From the NCBI GenBank assembly GCA_030704615.1, contig CM060731.1, positions 94,096,756 through 94,160,755 of the forward strand: a DNA stretch of 64,000 bases, in the 5' to 3' direction. The position numbers and the translations under genes were made by a program. The stretch is from Takakia lepidozioides. Lineage: Eukaryota > Streptophyta > Takakiopsida > Takakiales > Takakiaceae. A model generated the notes under the pieces. It searched no databases, was not told the origin of the DNA, and saw nothing but the letters and a program-made list of their open reading frames with translations. Position 1 is the stretch's first letter; every line of letters starts with the position of its first letter. Shown in pieces: positions 55,801 to 64,000 of this stretch.

Positions 55801-58800
55801 AGAGCTAGTAGGATAATTTGTCTATATGCACAAATATGGCACTCGGCGATAACATATGACAACAATGAAGGATAAAAGGGATTCTATTCACTACACCGAC
55901 TTCCTAGAGTGGGTGCATGGACTAATATCAGGAAGTCGCCACAACACTTGTGCAAGTTTAGCTAAAAGCTCTTCCAAAATACGAGCAGGAAAGTCTAGTG
56001 GAAAAATTGCCCTCACATAGATTGAGCCCTTCAAACACCACAAGCAGTGGCTCAGTTTGTAAGGAGCACTTGTAATACCCTCCAGTCCAGTACATTATAA
56101 TAGGCCATTCGTTTAGCTCATCAATCTAATAGGAAACAGGTCTTTGTAGGATCAGTGAGAGTACCAGTGGTCTGAAAAATTGCCTTGAAAGGTCTGGATC
56201 TGCAACTTCAAGAATACCAGCTGCCAGCACATCAGTTGAGTGCCTCATCTCCTGTAGTGACAGTGCAAAAAATGTAATGGTATAACTTTCATTTTTTCTG
56301 GTCTGATATATATACACAGTGATAGTTCTGGACCCCTTTATTTCTCTTTGATCTGGTCTCTAGAATCTACAATCAAGTCCAAATAAGCGTGAACCTTAGG
56401 CATGAAACAGTGCCTTTTCTTCTTGCACGTTTGTGAAGGCCGAGTCTGCCAAAGCCAGGTCCTTGCTGCGTACCTCTCTAAGCACAGCCCCATCAAGATA
56501 GGTCATAGTTTTGGCATGAAAGCGGCCATCTTTCCAAGTCTCATGGATGGATTGACCTCGCGTCGCTTTGGCGACAGCCATAGCCAGGCGTTCGTGTTCA
56601 TGGAGGCTATGGGTGCCCCCCACTACCACCACTTCCTGTCCTGGCTGCAGCATCTTCTTCACCTGCCAATACAAGGACAAAAGAGACTACATCAAACACA
56701 TAACCAGGTGCAACCTTACATATACCTGCTTCCTTTGGACCCCGACTCATGAGAAACAAAGCGATATCTCAATACACTAATGTGGGATGTGGGTTTGCAA
56801 TGGATGTTAGTCACACATAACCAATGGAGTAATACACACCAAAGTTAGTGCTACTTCACAACAGACAAGTGCAAAAGGAGCTATACATGCTATGGTTGTC
56901 TTCCAGGAGAAATTTGACTACCAAAACTATCCTGATAAGACTCCATATTCAACCACGGGAGGAACTAATTACTATCTTAGAGCATTAAAGTACCACATTA
57001 CCTGAGCTCTAATGTCATCCACATTGATGCTGAAGTTAGTCCCAGGCTGGAGGGGATCGTACTGCAGATGATTGCGCAATACTATTATCGGTACGAGCAA
57101 CCGATGAGTTGGATCCACTGTCTCAAACCTGTTATGAACGACAAAACACAAAAATATCTGACAAAATGAAAAGCCTACCAATTATATCATGACGGAGTTG
57201 CTGTCTCTATCTGCACACCTCTCTCCCTCTCCTCATATTCAATTGCCAACAGATTGTGCCATGACCAGGAGTAGGATTACTCATAGCATGATCCCATTGG
57301 TCGTACACTAGATCCAAGGAGCTCTGGTCATATGCTTGATATTTGCTTTCGATCCCCACTCCCACTTGTGTTCCATCATGAAGCTCTCAAGCAGCTACAA
57401 CAGTTCTGTCCTGAGATTGCGACCCAACTGGAGGAGTGCTATCTCAAAGGGTCTATCTCCAGCAGAAGGCTACATTAAGTGTGTTACACTAATGGTTCAT
57501 TCTATCTAAGAATTTATTTCATTTGTCTCTCTCCACAGTGAATTCTTTGATGAGGGGTCTGGGATGATGTTCCTCTACATGAGAACCCTGCATTACAGGA
57601 GACAAACCAGTGTGGGCGGTTAACCTGACATCCGGGGCAATGACATGCTCCAGGGCAGAAAAAATAACAGCAGAGATCAAGCCACAAAAGACGTCTTTGC
57701 TGTCACTAGGTTTCACCGGGGTGCGGCGGCGTGGGAGTAAGAGGTGCTGCAGCCTTGGCACTGTCCTGTGACCCACACTCCCTTCCTCAGTCTCCAGCCT
57801 TCCATAAGTGCATGGTCCTGCTGATATGTCAATCACCGCATACCTGTAGATAACAACCAAGTGAGGTCAAGTCAGCTGAAAGAATGCACAAAATGCTTTC
57901 ATTAATTGGATATTCCAGAAGTTCTAGGGTGTAAGATTCGGGCCTCATCTTTCAATATTGACTAACATCTTACCAAGAAAATGCACCAGGGCATTTCTCA
58001 GTGCAAGCAAAACCTAAAACCGCTATTGCCCCTATATCTTACTTCAGCCAACGACATGCAGCCCATCATGGTTATCAACACCAAATAACTAGCAACCAAG
58101 CGAATGAGATCCTCAGCTTTTGCCTACTACATGGCAAGAGCAGCAGGCAGTAGAACACAAGTGCAGCTATCATTACCATGCCTGCCTACATAGTTCGAAG
58201 TTGCAAACCTTCCATGGCTGAGCCAGACTTGTGAGGAGGCTCCCCCATTGTACCGATACCGGTAAACATATCCTGATTCCTGTTTCAGAATTTCCTCTGG
58301 CGTCAAATCCTCAATCTTGGCACCATATGCCGCCCCCATATCTCCCGTCTCATTGGTCCTTGGATCCATTCTCACCTGCAATGGTTTGGCTTGAGCTTTC
58401 CGACTACATACGAACTCTCGGAACAGACATGACTAACAAGAAAGCAAACAACTTTTGCCATACGACATTACTCCCAAGTGCCAACACAAGCTCAACATGA
58501 CGCCCCACTGGCAGCCCAAATTGACATTTTTGCTGTCAGCCAAGCGAAGTGATTCATCTTCACTCTACAGTTGCAAATACCATTTTCATTGCTCAACAAG
58601 AAATCTATTTTACAAGCGAAGGAGTGGTGATTCCTTACAGTAGCAATAGAAATATCAATGTGAGAGCCTAGAGATCTCTAACTCACATTTGAGAGATAAC
58701 CCAACAAAAAATAAATGAGCTATCTCATACCCAAGGTAAACAAGAGTTTTCCCAGCTGGAAACATAGGCACCTGGATGCTTGGAGTACAAACTCAATTCA

Positions 58801-60705
58801 TGTTCTTTTCTGCTTGATTTTGAGTGGTTGATTGAGAAATTCCATTGATTCAACCACTCAACTAGGTGGCTAAGAATATTCTCCTCAATGCACTGAAGGA
58901 CCACACCTCCAGGAAAGACACATGGAAAGAAACGGAAAAAAGGGAGGAGGGAAACCAGAAAGATTGCTGTCTCATCACTTACAAGAGACAATCCAAGAAA
59001 ACAAGACAAATACACTTGACCGGCTTTTATAACTCCTCTGACTTCACCAATTCCCAACAGACGTTAGTTTCTTTTGAGGTGAGGACTCTCTCTAGCTTAC
59101 ACTAGCTAGAGATGTTTAAGTCGTGAGACTTTGGAGCTATATTCTACAGACCGTACTTGAGAGTATTGACTTGACCACATCACAATGGTTCAAACTGAGG
59201 TACAGAGACACAAACCTTGTCAAGGTTCAGAATGAAAATGGCATTCGGGAGGGGACGGTCCATTTCAATGTTGGATTGTGCATCTGCTGGAAGCCCAAAT
59301 AAATAGCTGTATAGTTGATCAAAAGTAGGCTCCACACTTGTAGCCTCAATTTCATACAGCGGAACTTCCTTCCCATACTCGCTCTGTTGCAAGTGTCCGA
59401 GAAAGCATAACAGTTCAGAAAGCAGCAAGAGCATCTACAGCCAACTATAGGTGATTTTGCCTACAATATGCAGACAACTTTAATTATAAGTTGCGGGAGG
59501 CTGCAAGAGAATGTACTCATAAGACGTTGTTTGAGAAATACAAAGACAGAAAAGAGTTATTATTTGGCCATCAAGAAAGAAAAGAATCAGGGGAGAAGAA
59601 GCTATAAATAAGTCAATTCAGATTTACCTCCCTGGTCAAGCCTGACTTCACCATTGCCCTCCTTAGTGTCCATTCAAATGCAATAAGTTCTGTTTGTCCC
59701 ACCTGCCCAAATTGAAAAAATCAACCACTCAGGAAACCAATACACAATCCCATTTTGAAGTATACAAGCTAAACCTTTCAATAAACTTGACAGAGCCCTA
59801 CAACAATTTCTGAGGAAAAACCTGACAGATGTATGTTCCCATTTATGAATCCCTACACGCCCCCTTTCCCCTGCTCTCTACCCTGAAGCAGGAACATTTG
59901 CAAAGACAGAGGTACTGCAAACTATTCAAATATGATTATTGATCCTTCCTAAACAACCCTGAACCTCTGAAATGCTTAAGTTTTCCAATTTCAGCATAGT
60001 TGGAAAATGTGCACATCTCCGCAATTACCTGGAAGACATTGTAGCTCATCTCATGCTCAATAGCCAGCAATTCACCTGTCTCCATGCAAGATAGTCGATG
60101 TGAGTGGAAGCTTTTCGTCATGTGATCTTGCAATCTCTCAGGATCCAGATGGAAACGGTACCCACCATCACCCATAAACCCTACCAGCACCACATTTACT
60201 TCAAGCGGGACTGTAAATGGAACCTGCGATGAACCATGGAACGCAAATCCCATATGATGAGCTGGAGGAGGTCACCTTAGCATCCAATCCACAAATTTTC
60301 CATTTGACGAAGGGTGCACCTGACTGCTGGATAGATACTGGCCTAGCGTGCCAACAGGATTGATAATTTCAAGGTTTCATATCAGGCTCTGGAGAAGTTG
60401 ACTCCAAGGTCTCTCCCTTAGGGCAAACACAGTCTACCGAGTATAAAACCCTCCCGGAAGTCTTCTTTCTTTCATTCTCTGCACTCTTCTCGCTGTCTCA
60501 TAACATACAGAAGCTTGGATAAATTGGATACCTGGGCGCGAGAATGAAGGAAGCTGTGAGCCCCCTTCCTCACAGTTTGGTCCTGGAAAGTGCCATGATG
60601 CCACTGAGGATGGCCGGGATCCCGCCGAAATGGCTCTGGGTAGGCCCGCACCTCCAGCAATGTCACCACCAAGATCGCCCACTGCAGCAAGAAAGCGACC
60701 CCCAT
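52854..60705 (-). CDS. SPOT1-like (At5g58100 family) secretory-pathway membrane protein, 14 exons
   Basis: Exons (-): 60705-60532, 60223-60029, 59702-59628, 59383-59216, 58375-58209, 57843-57625, 57128-57002, 56662-56474, 56251-56165, 55616-55435, 55020-54841, 54487-54262, 53717-53374, 53019-52854. All junctions are GT-AG and in phase; the total is 2499 nt. The N-terminus is a signal peptide (MGVAFLLQWAILVV). Conserved blocks: VPLEVNVVLVGFMGDGGYR, GPCTYGRLETEEGSV, RLLVPIIVLRNH, STDVLAAGILEVADP, QRHILAGLAAVVGG, HERPVLDWLWASGHHPFG and ELWLDKFYKKTTTLP. A C-terminal membrane segment (GGILIAGFVVYFLVIFF) closes it. The Arabidopsis member is linked to pollen exine; biochemistry is unknown. Two in-frame stops, TAA 53409-53411 and TGA 52974-52976, lie upstream of that segment, so it is either a fresh pseudogene or a truncated soluble form. 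Confidence 0.75.
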
Positions 60706-61840
60706 GATGCTCCACCCGTTGTGCAAATCCACCGAATGGCTCCTCAGTCTGACAAAAGCAAGTTCATCGCTCCGCGTCTAGCACAATGGAGGATTCGACT
60801 CTACAGTCCTTGCACTTTTCTTACCAAGCCCGCCTGTCCAGCAATGTACCTCGTTCTACTTCTAATACAAACAAGCGCGTGGTCGGATGCATGCAAGCCC
60901 TGCCCTAGTGTTTTGGACTATCATTCTAGCGACGACTAAAGGTCGGAGACGTTTAGCGTCACAGAGCATGAATAGGGTGCCATAGTGCCACGTCATCGTC
61001 GCCACGTTTCGTCGTCATTTTTTTTTGGAGTATGTCCGAAATGCCAGAAAGAAAGTAACTAGGAGAGGGGTCTGGTAGCGTGGGGAAGGGATGATGATGT
61101 CCCCGCGTCCTTGAGAGCTGAGGGGTTTCACACACCGATCGCAGATAGAGACATTTGCAGATTATGAGTACACCGCAGGAGCTCTCACAGCTGGAATTTT
61201 CACAATGGTGGGACAACCGCAATCGCAAAGTGTGGCTTGTTCTTGATGTACGATGTGAAGAAGTTTGTCCATCCTGCAAATGTGGGCTCTAATTGGCTCC
61301 TGTTAGTACCATGATTTGGTATTCTTCCTGATGTTTACAAGGTTCTTGGGAGAGTCAGCTTGGTCTTAGCAGGTAGTGTTTCAATCTCGGCTTGCTCAGC
61401 TGCACCGCGGTGGTTCTCACAGACCAATCCGACATTACCTGACTACAGACACTGAAGATAACTTCTTGTCTCCAACTTTTAGTTAGAATCAATTGATGAT
61501 CACAAAAGGATTTAGAAATTTGAAATGACATTTTTAATTTGACATTGAAATACATATTATGTACCACATGACAAACTTACTTTAGATGTAGAGGCCTTAT
61601 TCTAAGATCTACTTATCTTCCTTTTCCTTGGGTGAGAACGGAACCGTAATGTCATAGAACTTGCAATAGAGCCTCCGAAAGTGGTACTGGGTCTCTTCCT
61701 CTCCTCTGCCATTTTTTCTACAATTCTTACTTGGGGTAGGCTTCGCTCGGTCATGTACTAGGAATAATAATTTTATGTTTCTTGCTTACTGGTTTAGGTG
61801 GGCTGCCTTATGCTTGTGGCCAACCCCTGAACTATACATG
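60706..61840. other. Upstream region of the SPOT1-like gene and unassigned DNA
   Basis: No further gene. CCACGTCATC at 60988-60997 is an ACGT-core bZIP-type site. 61190-61300 shares text with 28370-28440 (AAGTTTGTCCATCCTGCAAA), a short dispersed repeat. Confidence 0.45.
60988..60997 (-). promoter_or_regulatory. Possible bZIP/unfolded-protein-response-like box
   Basis: The minus strand reads GATGACGTGG, about 285 bp before the start codon. An ACGT core with this flank is the kind bound by bZIP factors, including ER-stress factors. It fits a secretory-pathway product but rests on one match. Confidence 0.25.
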
Positions 61841-62542
61841 TGTCGTGCGCATACATATCGCTACACAACTACATCGCTGTCCAAAACCACACAACACATG
61901 TGCACACCACACACTAGTATACCACTAGTCCCCACTAGTCCCACTAGTCCAACCACTAGGCTACAACTAGTCAGTCACTAGGCTGCCACTATGCTGCCCA
62001 CTATGGCAGTCACTAGTCCACACAATGATAAAGAAGAAGAATACAAGCACAAGCTCATGCGAGCTCACAAAGCTGAAGCATAAACTCATGCATATATAAC
62101 CTCATCACTCAAATACAAGTCAAGCCAAGTGCACCCCCACGCCATGGGAATCCACACTACGGCGCCATAGCTAGGCGCGGTGAGGCTCAACTCGAGAAAG
62201 ATGAGCCTCCCGCGCTTGCCGTGAAGATAACCACTCCAGGGCCTAAATCTGCCTTGACCCCTGGATTGACACTTGGGCCAATCCCAAATGTCAATATGTA
62301 AAAGCTAGCTATTTCCTAGCTAGTTTCACACTAGTGGTAAAATAACTTGACAGCTGTCGTGCGCATACATATCGCTACACAACTACATCGCTGTCCAAAA
62401 CCACACAACACATGTGCACACCACACACTAGTATACCACTAGTCCACCACTAGTCCAACCACTAGTCCAACCACTAGGCTACAACTAGTCAGTCACTAGG
62501 CTGCCACTATGCTGCCCACTATGGCAGTCACTAGTCCACACA
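61841..62542 (-). repeat. A-B-A LTR of an integrase/PHD retroelement
   Basis: Copy one (61841-62022) and copy two (62356-62542) of segment A, TGTCGTGCGCATAC...AGTCCACACA, flank segment B (62023-62355). On the minus strand the LTR begins TGTGTGGACTAG right after the polypurine tract GCTAGGGGGGCGAT and ends GCGCACGACA. CCACTAGT words dominate part of A. Confidence 0.78.
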
Positions 62543-62800
62543 ATCGCCCCCCTAGCTGGTGCTTAGGTCCCTAAGTCCAGGTAGCCACAAGATGTGATAG
62601 TGACCATAGCCTCACTAAGTCCTCCACCACTATCCCTACTACACTCAAACTCGATAGATCAAGAGGCCGGGTGCAAGAGTTGCCCCATCGTTAGTCGCCG
62701 TCTTGCAACCTGTGAACTTGAGCTTGGGATCTCATGTATTGACTCCTATGAGCTTGGCCTCCCATGTCTTGTTAGCTGCCTCCAGTCATGTCCACTGCCA
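62543..62800 (-). other. 3' untranslated region and polypurine tract of the integrase/PHD element
   Basis: About 260 bp between the PHD stop codon (62801) and the LTR. It is near identical to 45495-45770. Confidence 0.7.
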
Positions 62801-64000
62801 CTATCCCAAGCAGTGTGGACACAACCAATCTCCGTCAGGAACCTTCTCAAGAGGTGGTGTCAAGCATCCCATATGCCAACCCCTTGAGCATCGATCACAC
62901 ACCAGCATGGTGGCTGCCCCTTTGGCAGACCCACAGAGCATGCACCTCAAACCTGCAGGTACCACTGCCAAGTTTGGGTCAACTCTGCCATCGACATTGG
63001 GAAGGTGACATGGCGCACAATTACGCACATGGTCCTTCCAAGTCATGCCATCCCGACCCTCCAAGATCAGGACCCCTGAGGGCAACACCTCTCGAACCCT
63101 CAGAATAACACGCCCTGCAGTAACATCCAGAGTCGTAGGAGCAGTCTGCTGCAAATAAACATAGTCACCAGGGCTAAACCTCCGAACCCCAGGACGATAT
63201 CCTCCACCACGTATAGTGGCATACCTCAACGTATCACGGTGCTGTGCAATGGCAAGGTTCTCAAAAGCCATGGGCATGACTTTCTTGAACAACTCTGCAC
63301 GCTGATCACATGCACGTACCCACACGTCCGGATCGTCAAGGTTAAGGACTTGAGCAGTGTCCCTACGAATGGCTGCAGGCAAATCCGGCTCTCGGCCAAA
63401 GAGAAGGAAATATGGTGAGAAGGAGGCAAGTGATGCTTGTTTGCTGAACCTGTAGCCCATGGCTAACCAAGGAACCTGAAGATCCCAATCTCCTAGGTGT
63501 CCCTTCTGCAAGCCATACTTGCGCAAACCCTCTTCACCGTCTGAACAACTCTCTCTGCTAAGCCATCGGCCTCAGGATGATCCCGAGAAGTGGTGCGGTG
63601 GTCTATCAAGGCTTTATCACACAAAGCCTGAAACTCCCCCAAGAACTCTCTCCCTTGGTCCGTGAGTACCTCAGCTGGAGCACCAAATCGGCTAAGCACA
63701 CGATCCAAGAATGCATACGCAGCCCCCTCACTAGCCTTGTCAGGCAATGGAACCAACTCAATCCACTTGGAGAAGTGCTCCACCATCACCAACACATATC
63801 TGTGGTGGCGCATAGTCAGTGGCAACGGTCCTGCGAAGTCAAGACTCCACCTGTAGCCCAATCCCATGATTGGTAAAGGATGCAACTGTGGTGTAGGGGG
63901 AATGAAGCACGCACCCTGTCACACACCATGCACCTAGCCACAAACTGTTGCACCTCTGTATGCATACCACGCCACCAATACTGCCCCTGCAGTAAACTGT
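62801..64000 (-). pseudogene. Gypsy integrase with C-terminal PHD finger (runs off the window)
   Basis: Near the window edge an HHCC-like block (HTEVQQFVARCMVCDRVR) starts the integrase. The catalytic triad is visible: Asp in GYRWSLDFAGPL, Asp in LTDQGREFLG, Glu in HPEADGLAERVVQT. After a frame change near 63510 the frame continues through FGREPDLPAAIRRD and a GDYVYLQQ region. It ends in a C4HC3 PHD finger: RCMLC, VCDRCSRGWHMGC, DGDWLCPHC. PHD fingers read histone H3 tails; chromoviruses use a chromodomain at this place instead, so a targeting role is inferred. This is the best preserved of the three copies. Its RT and gag lie beyond 64000. Confidence 0.88.

Noticed and set aside
1-64000. CRISPR arrays, bacterial operons, organellar DNA
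   Set aside because: Tandem arrays lack uniform spacers, genes have spliceosomal introns, and mobile elements are eukaryotic types. Nothing supports a prokaryotic or organellar source.

Overview
The window looks like nuclear DNA of a streptophyte plant, most likely a seed-free lineage such as a bryophyte, lycophyte or fern. The evidence is spliceosomal GT-AG introns, plant-type retroelements and MULEs, PLS-type PPR fragments, and one 14-exon gene resembling a plant-specific protein family (Arabidopsis At5g58100/SPOT1). No lineage-specific marker was found, so the species is left open. About 85% of the window is transposable elements, their debris and tandem repeats.

Layout. 1-6500: unassigned sequence, a decayed PPR gene (-), a 517-codon unknown ORF (-) and a LINE reverse-transcriptase remnant (-). 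6510-25948: one 19.4-kb Mutator-like element (MULE) with long terminal inverted repeats and a perfect 9-bp target duplication. It carries a transposase gene (-), a ULP1-like protease gene (+), a zinc-finger ORF (+) and a Q/T-rich ORF (-). A young chromovirus-type Ty3/gypsy element (14823-21573, LTRs about 99% identical, 5-bp target duplication) is nested in it. 26000-34650: non-coding repeats, PPR scraps and a structured SINE-like tail. 34633-40069: a gypsy element on the - strand whose polyprotein holds a C5-cytosine DNA methyltransferase between protease and reverse transcriptase. A CACTA-type element interrupts the methyltransferase. 40100-45850: satellites and a composite LTR of that family, itself holding a second CACTA-type element, joined on its other side to an integrase/PHD 3' end. 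46200-48550: a second, decayed integrase/PHD copy (+) with its LTR. 48990-52850: PPR scraps, old LTR fragments and unassigned DNA. 52854-60705: the SPOT1-like gene (-), with two in-frame stops near its 3' end. 61841-64000: a third copy of the LTR plus integrase/PHD end (-), running off the window.

Two systems stand out. The first is a multi-gene MULE whose TIRs, intron and Q/T-rich coding regions share one short GACTG-type repeat. The second is a retrotransposon family that appears to combine a cytosine methyltransferase (writer) with a PHD finger (reader) on its integrase. All 17 stops that break otherwise continuous TE frames, as read by eye, are TAG or TGA, which fits deamination of methylated cytosine.
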